A DNA stretch of 43,554 nucleotides, taken from positions 1 to 43,554 of the forward strand of contig NZ_AVCK01000026.1 of NCBI RefSeq assembly GCF_000747155.1, read 5' to 3'. This DNA is from Arenimonas metalli CF5-1 (lineage in GTDB: Bacteria; Pseudomonadota; Gammaproteobacteria; Xanthomonadales; Xanthomonadaceae). Made by a program: the position numbers and the translations under genes. The notes beneath the pieces are model-generated. The model did not search any database, was not told the origin of the DNA, and saw nothing but the letters and a program-made list of their open reading frames with translations. Positions 6,182 to 16,554 of this stretch are shown piece after piece (the stretch's first letter is position 1; each line of letters starts with the position of its first letter).

Positions 6182-8461
6182 ATGACGAAGCATCCGATCG
6201 CATCCCGTCTCTCGCTGGCCATTGCCGGCGCCTTGCTGGCCGGTGCCGGCCTCGCCGCCGCGCAGGACGCGGTGCCCACGCCCGACGGGGCGATGCGCGA
6301 ACTCGACGCCATCGAGGTCACCGGCGAGATCGTTTACCGCGACCGCACCGAAGAACCCGCCACCCTGGTCTACGACCTGGCCTACTTCCAGTCGTTCGAG
6401 CCGCTCACCGTGGGCGACATGCTCAAGCGCGTGCCCAGCGTCGCCTTCCTGTCCGACGTGCTCGAATACGATGGCGTCCGCCTGCGCGGCCTCGACCCGG
6501 GCTACACCCAGATCCTGATCAACGGCAGCCGCGTGCCCGGCGCCGGCTTCGACCGCTCCTTCTTCGTCGACCGCATCCCGGCCGAGCTCGTCGACCGCAT
6601 CGAGATCGTCCGCTCCTCGTCCGCCGACCGCAGCGGCGACGCCATCGCCGGCGCGCTCAACATCGTGCTGCGCGACGGCTATTCCCTCGAGGGCGGCTAC
6701 CTGCGCGTCGGCGCGTCGCAGTACCCGGACGACGAGATCGAGCCGACCCTCGGCGCGGTCTGGGGCGGCGAGGCCCTGGGCGGCCAGCTGCTGCTCGGCG
6801 CCAGCACCCAGGGTCGCCGCAACCCGAAGCTCAAGTTCAGCCAGCGCTTCGACGCGCCGGGCGGCACCCTCGACAACACCGAGGTGCAGACCGACACCCG
6901 CAGCGGCGACGACTACTCGTTCAACCTCGACTACTCGGCCGAGGTCGGCCCCGGCCGGCTGGCGCTGAACGCCTTCTACGTGCGGACCGACCGGATCCAG
7001 GAGGAGGACTCGATCGAGTACGACGCCGGCGTGCAGGCCGACGCCAGCATCCTCACCATCAACGCGAACGACCTCGACATCCGCACCGACAACTACCAGC
7101 TCGGCGCCGAGTACGCCTGGCCGGGTGCCGGCGGCGAGAACCGCATCCGGTTTGGCTACGCCGGCATCGACGACGACCAGTACGAGTTCGAGGACGAGTA
7201 CGAGTACCTGCGCGACGCCAATCCCTTCCCGGAGGACGACCGTTTCACCGGCGACCGCAGCTACCTCGACATCCGCGACCGCGAGCTGTCCGGCGAGATC
7301 CGCCACACCCGCGACGTGGGCGGCGCCGAGCTTCGCTTCGGCCTGGAGGCCACCCGCAAGGACCGCGATACCGCGATCACCGCCGACCGCAACCGCATCA
7401 CCATTCCCAACGCACCGTCGCCGCGGCCGGTCATCCCGGGGGAGTTCGGTCCCTTCCTGCCGGTGGATGGTGGCCTGAACACCATCGAAGAGACCCGCCT
7501 GGAGCCGTTTGCCAAGCTCAGCGGCAGCGCCGGCGCGCTGGAATGGGAGGCCGGCCTGCGGTACCAGCACACCGACGTGAGCATCGACGACCGCACGGTC
7601 GCTCCCGCCGATGCCCGCGTGGACAACGACTACGGCGTGTTCCTGCCCTCGGCGCACCTGCGCTGGAACCTCGACGACAGCAACCGCCTGACGGCGTCGC
7701 TGGCGCGCACCATGCGTCGCCCGGGCTTCGACCAGATCTCGCCCGCGCTGCGGCTGGCCGAGCTGGGCGACAACGACCTGCTGGGCAATGCCGCGCTCGC
7801 GCCGGAAATCGCCTGGGGCCTGGACCTGGGCTGGGAGCGTCGCCTGGGCCGTCGCGGCGTGGTCGGCATCAACGCTTTCTACCGCGACATCAGCGACCTG
7901 ATCGAGATCGCCAACACCGGCATCGAGGGCGACGAGGGCCCGGGCACCTTCGTGCTGCAGCCGCGCAACACCGGCGACGGCGAGGTGTGGGGCGTCGAAC
8001 TCGACCTGTCCACGCCGCTCACGGCGTTCGGCCTCGACGATACCGGCGTGTTCCTCAACTACTCGTGGCTGGACTCGGAGGTCGAGGATGCCTTCGGTGT
8101 CCGCCGCTTCAACGACCAGTCGCGCAACGTCTTCAACGTCGGCTTCATCCAGCAGCTGCCGAGCGTGGCGGCCTCGTTCGGCGCCAGCTACCGCAAGCAG
8201 GGCGATGCCTTCGGCCGGATCGTGGGCGAGGAGATCGTCACGTCCTACGGGGCCGACCTCGAGGTGTTCGTCGAGAAGCGCTTCGGCGAGCAGTGGACCC
8301 TGCGCCTGACCGGATCGAACCTGCTCGACGCCTCCAAGGACGAGGTCTTCGACAAGTTCACCACGCTCGACGACCAGGCCAACCGCGACTACGACGAGTA
8401 CGAAGTCGAGACGGAATCGGCCGGTCGCGTCTACCAGCTAATCGCCCGCTTTTCGTTCTGA
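6182..8461 (+). CDS. TonB-dependent outer-membrane receptor
   Basis: About 759 residues. A signal peptide (SLAIAGALLAGAGLAAAQ) is followed by a plug domain at about residues 50-170, with DMLKRVPSV, VRLRGLDPGYTQILING and IEIVRSSSADRSGDAIAGALNI. A long beta-barrel ends in YQLIARFSF, with the terminal Phe usual for outer-membrane barrels. There is no clear N-terminal signalling extension. It transports a ligand across the outer membrane with TonB/ExbBD energy. Its divergent partner is phytase-like, so phytate or its breakdown products are a reasonable guess for the ligand. The ATG at 6182 is preferred with AGGGGA 10 bases upstream; an in-frame GTG at 6176 is equally open. Confidence 0.92.
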   Translation: MTKHPIASRLSLAIAGALLAGAGLAAAQDAVPTPDGAMRELDAIEVTGEIVYRDRTEEPATLVYDLAYFQSFEPLTVGDMLKRVPSVAFLSDVLEYDGVRLRGLDPGYTQILINGSRVPGAGFDRSFFVDRIPAELVDRIEIVRSSSADRSGDAIAGALNIVLRDGYSLEGGYLRVGASQYPDDEIEPTLGAVWGGEALGGQLLLGASTQGRRNPKLKFSQRFDAPGGTLDNTEVQTDTRSGDDYSFNLDYSAEVGPGRLALNAFYVRTDRIQEEDSIEYDAGVQADASILTINANDLDIRTDNYQLGAEYAWPGAGGENRIRFGYAGIDDDQYEFEDEYEYLRDANPFPEDDRFTGDRSYLDIRDRELSGEIRHTRDVGGAELRFGLEATRKDRDTAITADRNRITIPNAPSPRPVIPGEFGPFLPVDGGLNTIEETRLEPFAKLSGSAGALEWEAGLRYQHTDVSIDDRTVAPADARVDNDYGVFLPSAHLRWNLDDSNRLTASLARTMRRPGFDQISPALRLAELGDNDLLGNAALAPEIAWGLDLGWERRLGRRGVVGINAFYRDISDLIEIANTGIEGDEGPGTFVLQPRNTGDGEVWGVELDLSTPLTAFGLDDTGVFLNYSWLDSEVEDAFGVRRFNDQSRNVFNVGFIQQLPSVAASFGASYRKQGDAFGRIVGEEIVTSYGADLEVFVEKRFGEQWTLRLTGSNLLDASKDEVFDKFTTLDDQANRDYDEYEVETESAGRVYQLIARFSF

Positions 8462-8480
8462 TCGCCTGGTGCGGGTTTGT

Positions 8481-8633
8481 GTGTCTGAACGCGGATCAGA
8501 GCGGATGACGCGGATAAAGGCGGATAGAGCGAAACGAAGGTTGGGTCTTCGCGTGACCGGCAATCCCGCGAAGACCCACTAAAGCCTTATCCGCTCTTAT
8601 CGGTCGTTTCCGCTCTGATCCGCGTTCAGACAC
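8481..8633. repeat. Long nested palindrome, copy 1
   Basis: Perfect 25-base outer arms (8481-8505 and 8609-8633) enclose GCGGAT-type hexamer repeats and a perfect 11-base inner stem GGGTCTTCGCG (8543-8553) / CGCGAAGACCC (8567-8577). It fills the space between the convergent receptor and peptidase genes. Its core GCGGATAGAGCGAA...GAAGGTTG recurs in reverse orientation in the palindrome at 28671-28809. It may serve as a bidirectional terminator. Confidence 0.9.
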
Positions 8634-8654
8634 GCCAGCCCCATCCGAAGCGTG

Positions 8655-9437
8655 TCACCGAAGCGGCAGGAAGCCGTCGGGGCCGACCATGCGGAAGGGG
8701 ATCGAGGCCAGCGCCAGGCCGGCGTTCACCTGCACCGCGAAGTGCAGGTGCGGGCCGCTGGAGTAGCCGGTGTTGCCGCTGCGGCCGATCACCTGGCCCA
8801 GCGACACGGTGTCGCCGGGCCGCACGTAGACGCCGTCGGGCTGCAGGTGAGCGTAAAGCGCCATGCTGCCGTCCTCGTGCAGCACGCGGATGAGGTTGGC
8901 GCGGTTGGCCAGCGCCGGGTCCAGGCCGCCTTCGCGGAAGCCGCCTTCGGCCTGCATCACCACGCCGCCGCGGGCCGCCAGCACCGGCGTGCCCTCGGGC
9001 ACGATCAGGTCCACGGCGTAGCGGTTGGCGCGGTCGTCGTGGCTGAAGCCGCCGTGGAAGCCCTGGCCCAGCTCGAACCGGCGTTCGTCCACCGGCAGGG
9101 AATAGGCGACGTCGCGCGCGATCTTGCCGGGCGGCCCCGGCGTGGCGTCGAGCCGCAGCGACTGCTTCGCCGCCGGCGACAGCGCCCGCAGCCGCACCAG
9201 CTCCACCCGCGCCCGCGCCGGCAGCACGCGCCGCAGGGGCAGGGCGGTATCGTTGGCCATGTCCACCAGTTCAAGCGCGTTGAGCTCGACCTCGACCGGC
9301 CCGGACAGGCGGTTCACCGCGTAGGCCACCACGTCGGCGCCGCGGCGTTCGATCACCAGGTCGGCCGGGCTGTCGTTGGCCGCGGCCACGCCGGCCGCGC
9401 ACAGCACCGCGAGGGCCAGCCACCGCATCGCCCTCAC
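8655..9437 (-). CDS. M23 family metallopeptidase, secreted
   Basis: A 260-residue protein with a signal peptide ending near AGVAAAN. An N-terminal beta-rich region lies at about 25-120 and a LytM/M23 peptidase domain at about 125-255. Zinc ligands are visible: the His and Asp of FSHDDRANRYAVD and the HxH of SGPHLHFAV. VRPGDTVSLGQVIGRSGNTG is the usual preceding loop. Such enzymes cut peptidoglycan cross-links in the periplasm or activate amidases. The start overlaps the stop of the upstream MASE1-GGDEF-EAL gene by four bases, so the two are co-translated. That links cell-wall remodelling to a c-di-GMP protein in one transcript. Confidence 0.9.
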   Translation of the reverse strand: MRAMRWLALAVLCAAGVAAANDSPADLVIERRGADVVAYAVNRLSGPVEVELNALELVDMANDTALPLRRVLPARARVELVRLRALSPAAKQSLRLDATPGPPGKIARDVAYSLPVDERRFELGQGFHGGFSHDDRANRYAVDLIVPEGTPVLAARGGVVMQAEGGFREGGLDPALANRANLIRVLHEDGSMALYAHLQPDGVYVRPGDTVSLGQVIGRSGNTGYSSGPHLHFAVQVNAGLALASIPFRMVGPDGFLPLR

Positions 9438-11641
9438 TCCCAGAAGCCCCGCGCCGGCGCCGCGAAATAAGTGGCGATCGGCAGCGGCCGGTCCACGGCG
9501 TGGCCCTGCGCGTAGTCCACGCCGAGCTCGGCCAGGGCGCGGCGCTGCGCCTCGGTCTCGGTGTGCTCGGCGATGCTGTGCTTGCCGAGCACGTGCGCGA
9601 TCTCGTTGATCGAGCGCACCACCGCCAGCGACAGCGGCGAGCTGTCCATGTCGCGCACGAAGCTGCCGTCGATCTTGAAGTAGTCCACGTCCAACGCCTG
9701 CACGTAGTTGAAGGAGCAGAAGCCCGTGCCGAAGTCATCGAGTGCGAACCGGCAGCCCAGCCCGCGCATCTCGTTGATGAAGCGCTGGGCCCGGGCCAGG
9801 TCGCGCACGGCGCTGGTCTCGGTGACCTCGAAGCACAGCTTTTCGCCGGGGAAGCCGCCGCGGCGCAGGCGCTCGGTGACGAAGCCGATGAAGCCGTCGT
9901 CGATCAGTGCATCGCCCGAGAGGTTGATCGAACAGGTGCGAACCGTGGCGGCCGCGGCCGGGTTCGCCTCCATCCAGTCCAGGGTCTGTCCGATCACCTC
10001 GCGGTCGATGCGGGTGCCGAGGTGGAAGCGCTCGGCCGCGGGCATGAAGCGGCCGGGCATCATCAGCTCGCCGGTGCGCGGGTCGCGAAGGCGCAGCAGA
10101 ACCTCGAAGTGCCGGCCGTCCTTCAGCTCGGGGCGCAGCGGCACGATGCTCTGGCAGTGCAGCTCCAGCGCGTGGTGCTCGAGCGATTCGCGGATGCGCA
10201 CCACCCACTTCATCGCCGCGGTGCGGTCGAGCAGCTCGCCGCCGTCCAGGCTGGCCAGGCAGACGCGGTTGCCGCCCTGTTCCTTGGCGGTGAAGCAGGC
10301 GGCATCGGCCTGCGACAGCAGCTGCGCGTAGTCGCCCTGGCCCGGCTGGCAGGCCACCAGGCCGACGCTGGCGGGGGTGGCCAGCATCCGGCCGTCCCAG
10401 CCGCAGCGGTAGCCTTCGATCGCGCGCAGCAGGGCGCGGGCGCGGTCCTCGGCCACCATCGGCGTGCAGTTGCGCAGCAGCAGCGCGAACTCGTCGCCGC
10501 CGGTGCGCGCCAGCAAGTCATCGCGGTGCCGGTGCGCCTCGATCACGCCGGCGATGCCGCGGATCATGCTGTCGCCGGCGACGTGGCTGGCGGTGTCGTT
10601 GATCAGCTTGAAGTGGTCGAGGTCGAGGTAGGCCAGCGCCATCGGCGGCGCGGCCGGTTCGGCCAGCGCGGCGCGCACCTGCTCCTCGAAGGCGTTGCGG
10701 TTGGCCAGCCCGGTGAGCGGGTCGGTGTTGGCGCGTTGGGTCAGGCTGGCGGCGCTGGCGCGCTGCTGGTGCATGGCGAAGGAGAGGATCATCGGCAGCG
10801 CCGCCACCGCGATCAGGAAGGACAGCAGGCTGGCGCTGTCGCGCGCGTGCACCGGCGCCGGGTAGCCCGCCAGCGCCATGCCGGCCATGCCCGCGATGAG
10901 CAGCATCGTCACCGCGATCGCCAGCGCCGTGTGCAGCGGCGGGAAGCGCAGCGCGCTCCAGACCAGGATGCCGAGCGGCAGCGCCACCAGGCCCAGCGCG
11001 TAGTTGCCGCCGAGGCTCGCGCCCCAGGCCATCAAGAGGTAGCTGGTGGCCATGGCCACGTTCCAGAGCAGCTGCTCGGGCTCGGCGGCGTAGCCGGTGC
11101 CGCCGGCGACCCGGCGGCGCTCGCGGCGGGCCAGCGCCAGCAGCATCGCCGGCGCGATGCTGGCCACGCCCAGCAGGTCGCCCAGGAACCACAGCGCGAT
11201 CGCCGCCGGCAGCGCGTCGAGCGCGATGATCCCCGACTGCACCATGCCCACCGTGCCGATCGCCGCGCTGGTGGCGGCCATCGCCATGCCGCCCGCGAGG
11301 GCGCGCAGGCCGAAGTCGACCGTGAGCGGATCGTTGCCCTGCGCGCGCTTGAGCAGGGACACGCCCACCAGCACGCCGATGAAGTTGCTGGCCAGCGACC
11401 ACGGCAGGAAAACCAGCGGCACCGGCGCGAACAGCAGGTGCACCAGCAGCCCGCCGATGGGGACGAACAGCGCCCAGCGCGCGCCGAACCGCATCACGCC
11501 CGCGAGCGCGATGCCCGAGCCCGGCCAGAACAGTGCGACCTTGGCCGGCCCGCCCACCAGCTCGGTGGCGTAGGCGCCGCCCGCGACGTACAGCGCCACC
11601 AGGAGGACGAACAGGCCGATCCTTCGTTGGGTCTGCTGCAT
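9434..11641 (-). CDS. MASE1-GGDEF-EAL cyclic-di-GMP enzyme
   Basis: A 735-residue inner-membrane protein. About eight hydrophobic segments in residues 1-300 form a MASE1-like sensor (ALFWPGSGIALA is typical). A GGDEF domain follows with an intact TGGDEF motif at about residue 381, then an EAL domain at about 480-735. The EAL signature reads EVLLR, keeping the ExLxR pattern. Other catalytic residues are present: the Asn of SINLSG, Glu of CFEVTET, Asp-Asp of LDDFGTG, Lys of YFKID, Glu of AEHTE and Gln of QGH. Both synthesis and breakdown of c-di-GMP are therefore possible. No ribosome binding site precedes the ATG, and TATCCT ends 6 bases upstream. Confidence 0.92.
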   Translation of the reverse strand: MQQTQRRIGLFVLLVALYVAGGAYATELVGGPAKVALFWPGSGIALAGVMRFGARWALFVPIGGLLVHLLFAPVPLVFLPWSLASNFIGVLVGVSLLKRAQGNDPLTVDFGLRALAGGMAMAATSAAIGTVGMVQSGIIALDALPAAIALWFLGDLLGVASIAPAMLLALARRERRRVAGGTGYAAEPEQLLWNVAMATSYLLMAWGASLGGNYALGLVALPLGILVWSALRFPPLHTALAIAVTMLLIAGMAGMALAGYPAPVHARDSASLLSFLIAVAALPMILSFAMHQQRASAASLTQRANTDPLTGLANRNAFEEQVRAALAEPAAPPMALAYLDLDHFKLINDTASHVAGDSMIRGIAGVIEAHRHRDDLLARTGGDEFALLLRNCTPMVAEDRARALLRAIEGYRCGWDGRMLATPASVGLVACQPGQGDYAQLLSQADAACFTAKEQGGNRVCLASLDGGELLDRTAAMKWVVRIRESLEHHALELHCQSIVPLRPELKDGRHFEVLLRLRDPRTGELMMPGRFMPAAERFHLGTRIDREVIGQTLDWMEANPAAAATVRTCSINLSGDALIDDGFIGFVTERLRRGGFPGEKLCFEVTETSAVRDLARAQRFINEMRGLGCRFALDDFGTGFCSFNYVQALDVDYFKIDGSFVRDMDSSPLSLAVVRSINEIAHVLGKHSIAEHTETEAQRRALAELGVDYAQGHAVDRPLPIATYFAAPARGFWE

Positions 11642-11647
11642 GCCCCG

Positions 11648-11653
11648 AGGATA
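11648..11653 (-). promoter_or_regulatory. -10-like hexamer before the MASE1-GGDEF-EAL gene
   Basis: Minus-strand TATCCT lies 6 bases before the ATG at 11641, with no ribosome binding site between. It is a possible leaderless start, weaker than the others in the window because only four of six positions match. Confidence 0.3.
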
Positions 11654-11674
11654 GGCCCGGGGACCCGCCGCCGA

Positions 11675-14600
11675 CTAGGGGGCGACCACGCCGTCCGAGC
11701 CCAACAGCTCGAACTTGCCCGAGGCCAGCAGGTCGGTCTCGCCGCTCTGCAGGGCGGCCAGCAGGCCGGGCAGGTCGGCGTTGGGCAGGGGGCGGTAGGC
11801 GGCCCAGCCGTTCCGGCCGTGGGCCTTCACGTGGTACAGCGCCCGGTCCGCCAGTTCGACCATCTGCTCCCAGCCCAGGCTGCCGCGGGCGTCCCGGAAC
11901 AGCGGGCATTCGATGAAGCCGATCGAGCAGGTCAGGGAGATCGGCTCGTCGGTGCCGACGTCGAAGCGGTGGTTGGCGATGGCGTGGCGGATGCGCTCGC
12001 CTAGGATCGGCAGGTGCCGGTTCGGCATCGGCCGGAACACCACCAGGAATTCCTCGCCGCCCCAGCGCGCGATGTAGTCGCCGGTGCGCACGAGTTGGCC
12101 CAGCACCTGCGCGAACTGCTGCAGCACGCGGTCGCCGGCGGTGTGGCCATGGCGGTCGTTCACCGCCTTGAAGTGGTCCACGTCCACCAGCGCGAACACC
12201 ATCACTTCGCCCGGCGAGGCGCGGCGCACCACTTCGCGGTCGTAGTAGGCGATGTCGGCGGGGATCTGGTTGGCCAGGTAGCGGCGGTTGCGCAGGCCGG
12301 TCAGCGGATCGGTCTGGCTGGCCTCCTCGAGCCGGAAGTTGGCCACCTCCAGCGCCTCGGTGCGCTGGCTCACCAGCGCCTCCAGCGCCTCGCGCTGGCG
12401 CAGGTGCTTGCCCTGCTGGCGGCGGTAGCCGGCGAACACCAGGCTGCCCAGCAGGCCGGCCAGCAGCAGCTGAAACAGGCCGGTCTCGTGGAAGCGCGGC
12501 TGGATGTGGAAGCCCAGCTGGGCCGGCGCCGGGCTCCAGATGCCCGCGCTGTTGGCGCCGATCGCCTCGAACACGTAGGACCCCGGCGGCAGGTTGGTGT
12601 AGTTCACGCTGCGGCGGGTGACGTCCTCGAGCTCGCGCCAGTCGCTGTCGTAGCCGACCAGGCGGTAGCGCAGCTCGACGCTCTTGGGGTCCTGGAAGCT
12701 GAGCAGGGTGAAGTCGAAACTCAGGTCGCGGTCGTCCTGGCCCAGGCGCCAGTTGGCCGAGGGGTCGGCCTCGCGCCACGCGTCGCCCACGCGCACGCGC
12801 TCGATCAGGCTGCGCGGCGCGATCTCGCTCTTGACGATGCCCTCGGTGGACATCACCACCAGCCCGCTGCGCGTGGGCAGGTAGAGGTCGCCGCCGAACA
12901 GGAAGCCCTTGGCGTTGCCGGCGCCGTTGCAGCAGTCGCCCTTCTGGCCGCCGCGCCGGTCGCCACGTTCATTGAGCAGCATCTCGCCCTGCACGCGCGC
13001 GATCTCGCCGTCGGCCAGCGCCTGCATGTCGCGCAGGCGGATGCGCTGAATGCCGCGGATGCCGGCCACCCACAGGTAGCCCTGGCGGTCGTGGGTGATG
13101 AAGAAGGCCGAGTTCACCGGCATGCCCTGGGCGGCGCCGAATCGGGTCCAGCGGTCGTTGCGCAGCAGGAAGACTTCCTCGGTCAGCGTGCCGATCACCA
13201 GTTCGCCGCCGGGCAGCTCGTGGATGGCGGTGACGTCGACGTTGTCGGGCAGGCCCTGGTCGGCGCCCAGCGCCTCGACCCGGTCGCCGATCACTTCGAA
13301 CAGTCCGGCCTGGGTGCCCAGCAGCAGCCGGCCGTCGTGGGTTTCCAGCATCAGGCGCGTGCGGGTCTCGCGCAGCCCGTCCCCGGGGCCGAACCCGCGC
13401 AGCTCGCCGCGGGCGTGGCGGTACAGGCCCTGCGTGGTGGCGAACCACAGCGCGCCGCGATGGTCGCGCAGGATGCCGTTGATCTGCGCGCCCCGGAAGG
13501 CGCTGAATTCCGCCGGCCGCTCGAGGCGATCGCCGCGCAGCACGGCCAGCCCGCGCCGGGTGCCGATCCAGACGGTGTCGTCCTCGGGCAGCAGCGTGTA
13601 GGCGTTGGGATGCGGCAGGTCGCTGCCCTTGACCACCTGCCGGAAAGCGCCGCCCTCCATCACGCTCAGCCCGGAGTTGCTGCCGGCCCAGAGCCGCCCG
13701 TCGGTGCCGCGCGCCACCGACCACAGCACCGGGTCCGCCAGGCCTTCGCGCTTGCCGTAGCGCCGGGTCCAGCCGTTCCAAACGCGGGTCAGGCCCTCCC
13801 ACTGGCCGCCGAACCAGACGTTGCCCTCGCGATCCTCGAACACCGCGCGCACCGCGGCCGCCGCCGGTTCGTCGGTGACGATCTCGCGCACGCGGCCGTT
13901 GCGCAGCCGCGCCAGGTTCTCGACCATGCCCACCCACAGGTTGCCGTCGCTGTCCTCGAACAGGGTCTCGATCGGCGCCCGCGACAGCGGCTCGCCGCCC
14001 TCGTGCCGCTTCCACTCGCCGCCCTCGCGGTGGAACAGCCCGCCGCTGGTGCCGGCCCACAGCCGGCCCTGCGCCTCGATCAGTTCGGTGACCACCGTGT
14101 CCTCGTCGCCCTCGGGCAGCGGCATCAGCTCGGTGACGCCCCCGGCCAGCCGCAGCACCTGCCCGCGCTGCCCGACCAGCAGCGCATCGCCCGCCGCCAG
14201 CAGCGCGGTGACGGGGCGCGACATCGGGTGGGCCAGCTCCAGCTCCTCGTCCCGCACCCGGAACACGCCCTGCGGCGCCGCGACCAGCAGTTCGCCGGCG
14301 GCGGTCCGCACCAGGTCGCGGGTATCGGTGACGGTGCCTGCGGCGGCGCCGGCCAGCCGGACCTCGCGGAACCCCTGGTGGTCGCGCACCGCCAGCCCGC
14401 GGTAGGTGGACACCCACAGCCGGTTCTCGGGATCCACCAGCAGGTCCTGGATCCAGACGCCGGGCAGGCCGGGGGAACTCTCCGGGGTATAGACGCTGAA
14501 GCGCACGCCGTCGAAGCGGGCCAGGCCGGCCTGGGTCCCGACCCAGAGGTAGCCCTGGCGGTCCTGGGCGATGGCCAGGGCGCTGATCTGGGGCAGGCCT

Positions 14601-14722
14601 TCCTCGATGCTCCAGGTATTGCGGACGTAGTGATGGAAGGCCTTGTCCGGGTCCAGCGCGGCCAAGGGCGCCGCCGCCAGCAGCCCGGCAAGCAAGACGA
14701 CCCAGGGCATGGCGCGGCGCAT
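11675..14722 (-). CDS. Propeller-Y_Y_Y sensor diguanylate cyclase
   Basis: About 1015 residues. After a signal peptide ([18 protein letters not shown]), residues about 30-610 hold repeated blades of the two-component-regulator propeller type ([40 protein letters not shown] and more). A Y_Y_Y domain ([15 protein letters not shown]...[16 protein letters not shown]) leads to one transmembrane helix near 770, a short coiled coil and a GGDEF domain with intact GGEEF near 887. A periplasmic ligand thus controls c-di-GMP synthesis; the ligand is unknown. The start at 14722 is chosen because the signal peptide begins there; an upstream in-frame ATG at 14803 adds 27 non-signal-like residues. The next gene downstream, 33 bases away, is another GGDEF protein. 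Confidence 0.9.
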   Translation of the reverse strand: MRRAMPWVVLLAGLLAAAPLAALDPDKAFHHYVRNTWSIEEGLPQISALAIAQDRQGYLWVGTQAGLARFDGVRFSVYTPESSPGLPGVWIQDLLVDPENRLWVSTYRGLAVRDHQGFREVRLAGAAAGTVTDTRDLVRTAAGELLVAAPQGVFRVRDEELELAHPMSRPVTALLAAGDALLVGQRGQVLRLAGGVTELMPLPEGDEDTVVTELIEAQGRLWAGTSGGLFHREGGEWKRHEGGEPLSRAPIETLFEDSDGNLWVGMVENLARLRNGRVREIVTDEPAAAAVRAVFEDREGNVWFGGQWEGLTRVWNGWTRRYGKREGLADPVLWSVARGTDGRLWAGSNSGLSVMEGGAFRQVVKGSDLPHPNAYTLLPEDDTVWIGTRRGLAVLRGDRLERPAEFSAFRGAQINGILRDHRGALWFATTQGLYRHARGELRGFGPGDGLRETRTRLMLETHDGRLLLGTQAGLFEVIGDRVEALGADQGLPDNVDVTAIHELPGGELVIGTLTEEVFLLRNDRWTRFGAAQGMPVNSAFFITHDRQGYLWVAGIRGIQRIRLRDMQALADGEIARVQGEMLLNERGDRRGGQKGDCCNGAGNAKGFLFGGDLYLPTRSGLVVMSTEGIVKSEIAPRSLIERVRVGDAWREADPSANWRLGQDDRDLSFDFTLLSFQDPKSVELRYRLVGYDSDWRELEDVTRRSVNYTNLPPGSYVFEAIGANSAGIWSPAPAQLGFHIQPRFHETGLFQLLLAGLLGSLVFAGYRRQQGKHLRQREALEALVSQRTEALEVANFRLEEASQTDPLTGLRNRRYLANQIPADIAYYDREVVRRASPGEVMVFALVDVDHFKAVNDRHGHTAGDRVLQQFAQVLGQLVRTGDYIARWGGEEFLVVFRPMPNRHLPILGERIRHAIANHRFDVGTDEPISLTCSIGFIECPLFRDARGSLGWEQMVELADRALYHVKAHGRNGWAAYRPLPNADLPGLLAALQSGETDLLASGKFELLGSDGVVAP

Positions 14723-14853
14723 GTTCGGCACGTGGACGTCCCGTGGCAGGCTCGCCCCGACTATCGCGCCTGCGCCCCCGTCCCGGCAAGCGCCCCCCAT
14801 CACACTTCCCCCTCGCGCCCTTCGTGCGCAACGCGCACGTCAAGCGATGGCGG

Positions 14854-16236
14854 TCAGCACTCGATGACGTTGACTGCCAGGCCGCCGCGCGAGGTTTCCT
14901 TGTACTTGTCCTGCATGTCGCGGCCCGTGTCGCGCATGGTCTTGATGACCTTGTCGAGCGAGACCTTGTGCTTGCCGTCGCCGCGCAGCGCCATGCGCGA
15001 GGCGTTGATGGCCTTGACCGCGCCCATCGCATTGCGCTCGATGCACGGGATCTGCACCAGGCCGCCGATCGGATCGCAGGTCAGGCCCAGGTTGTGCTCC
15101 ATGCCGATCTCGGCGGCGTTCTCGACCTGGCCGGGCGTGCCGCCCAGCGCCGCGGTGAGGCCGGCGGCGGCCATCGAGCAGGCCACGCCCACCTCGCCCT
15201 GGCAGCCGACTTCCGCGCCGGAAATCGACGCGTTTTCCTTGTAGAGGATGCCGACCGCGGCGGCCGTGAGCAGGAAGGTGAACACGCCCTGCTCGTTCGC
15301 GCCGGGGCAGAAGCGGTCGTAGTAGTGCAGTACGGCCGGGATGATGCCGGCGGCGCCGTTGGTGGGCGCGGTGACGACGCGGCCGCCGGCGGCGTTCTCT
15401 TCGTTGACGGCCAGCGCGTAGAGGTTGACCCAGTCGAGCACGGTCAGAGGGTCGCGCATGCCGGCCTCGGGCTTGGACGAGAGCTCGGCGTGCAGCGAGG
15501 GCGCGCGGCGCGCGACGTGCAGGCCGCCGGGCAGGGTGCCCTTCTCGCGGATGCCGCGCGCGGTGCAGTCCTGCATGGCCTGCCAGATCTCGCGCAGGCC
15601 GGCGGTGATCTCGGCTTCGCTGCGCCAGGCCTTCTCGTTGGCCAGCATCACGCCGGCCATGTCCAGGCCGGACTCGGCGCAGCGCTGCAGCAGCTCGTCG
15701 CCGGAGTGGAAGGGGAAGGGCAGCTCGGTGGTGTCGGCGACGATGCGGTCTTCCGCCGCCTCGTCCTGGTTCACCACGAAGCCGCCGCCGACCGAGTAGT
15801 AGTCGCGCGTGGCCAGCTGCGCGCCGTCGGCGTCGAAAGCGGTGAAGCGCATGCCGTTGGTGTGGAAGGGCAGCTTCTGGCGCTTGTTCATCACCAGGTC
15901 GTGCTTCTCGTCGAAGCCGATCTCGTGGCGGCCGAGCAGGAGCAGCTTCTTCTGCTTGCGGATGCGCTCGAGCGCGGCCGGGATCAGGTCGGGGTCGATC
16001 TCGTTCGGCCAGTGGCCCTCCAGGCCCATCAGCACGGCCTTGTCGGTGCCGTGGCCGCGGCCGGTCAGGGCCAGCGAGCCGTACACCTCGACCCGCACGC
16101 GCGCGGTGCGCGCCAGCAGGCCGCCGTCCTCGAGCCAGTGGCTGGTGAAGCGCGCGGCGGCGCGCATCGGCCCGACCGTGTGCGAGGACGAGGGACCGAT
16201 GCCGATCTTGAAGAGGTCGAAGACGCTGACGGCCAT
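14854..16236 (-). CDS. sdaA: L-serine ammonia-lyase (iron-sulfur type)
   Basis: A 460-residue single-chain enzyme that deaminates L-serine to pyruvate and ammonia. The N-terminal signature [16 protein letters not shown] opens the beta domain. Cysteines for the oxygen-sensitive 4Fe-4S cluster are in [20 protein letters not shown] and [25 protein letters not shown] is the conserved substrate-loop region. Length and order fit SdaA/SdaB; the choice of symbol is by convention. The ATG at 16236 begins the conserved [10 protein letters not shown] start. It is divergent from the glutaredoxin-like gene. Confidence 0.95.
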   Translation of the reverse strand: MAVSVFDLFKIGIGPSSSHTVGPMRAAARFTSHWLEDGGLLARTARVRVEVYGSLALTGRGHGTDKAVLMGLEGHWPNEIDPDLIPAALERIRKQKKLLLLGRHEIGFDEKHDLVMNKRQKLPFHTNGMRFTAFDADGAQLATRDYYSVGGGFVVNQDEAAEDRIVADTTELPFPFHSGDELLQRCAESGLDMAGVMLANEKAWRSEAEITAGLREIWQAMQDCTARGIREKGTLPGGLHVARRAPSLHAELSSKPEAGMRDPLTVLDWVNLYALAVNEENAAGGRVVTAPTNGAAGIIPAVLHYYDRFCPGANEQGVFTFLLTAAAVGILYKENASISGAEVGCQGEVGVACSMAAAGLTAALGGTPGQVENAAEIGMEHNLGLTCDPIGGLVQIPCIERNAMGAVKAINASRMALRGDGKHKVSLDKVIKTMRDTGRDMQDKYKETSRGGLAVNVIEC

Positions 16237-16265
16237 GGGATGCGCGGGTTCCGTGGGAAGGCCGG

Positions 16266-16272
16266 TATTCTA
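16266..16272. promoter_or_regulatory. Shared symmetric -10 element, sdaA / glutaredoxin-like gene
   Basis: TATTCTA reads as TATTCT on the plus strand and TAGAAT on the minus strand. The minus-strand hexamer would start an sdaA leader of about 24 bases. The plus-strand one would start a leader of about 45 bases for the gene at 16323. Confidence 0.45.
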
Positions 16273-16322
16273 TGCGCCATCCCGCCGAAGCGACTGTACG
16301 CCGGCGAACTGCCGGCCCCGCC

Positions 16323-16550
16323 ATGTCCCTGACCCTGATCCAGCGCGACGACTGCCACCTGTGCGACCAGGCCTGGGAACAACTGGCCGCGGCCGGCGTG
16401 GCCGACTTCGCTTCGCTGTGGATCGACGGCGACGCGGCGCTGGAGGCGCGCTACGGCGCGCGTATCCCCGTGCTGCGGCGGGAAGCGGATGGGGCGGAGC
16501 TGGACTGGCCGTTTTCGGGCGAGGCGGTCAGGCGGTTCCTGGCGGCCTGA
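16323..16550 (+). CDS. Glutaredoxin-like small protein (DUF836 type)
   Basis: A 75-residue protein with a thioredoxin-like beta-alpha start (LTLIQRDDCHLCDQAWEQL). The CHLC at residues 10-13 is the likely redox active site. The cis-proline region is IPVLRREADGAELDWPF. Size and motif fit the small glutaredoxin-like family of Proteobacteria. The ATG at 16323 is chosen because the fold begins there. An upstream ATG at 16272 would add 17 unrelated residues and overlaps the predicted -10 element. The physiological partner is unknown. Confidence 0.82.
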   Translation: MSLTLIQRDDCHLCDQAWEQLAAAGVADFASLWIDGDAALEARYGARIPVLRREADGAELDWPFSGEAVRRFLAA

Positions 16551-16554
16551 AAAG

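Noticed and set aside
8481-8633. Palindrome as insertion-sequence ends or an attachment site
   Set aside because: There is no transposase or integrase gene between or near the arms and no target-site duplication could be seen.
9434-11641. EVL in place of EAL as a sign of a dead phosphodiesterase
   Set aside because: The pattern ExLxR and the other metal and catalytic residues are kept, so loss of activity cannot be claimed.
14723-14803. Longer N-terminus of the propeller-GGDEF protein
   Set aside because: The added 27 residues precede and spoil a good signal peptide, so the ATG at 14722 is preferred.
9500-15244. Very long plus-strand open frames opposite the GGDEF genes (about 830 and 1070 codons)
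   Set aside because: They lie fully antisense to proteins with intact domains, show His/Gln/Arg-biased composition and no motif or signal. They follow from high GC, not from coding.
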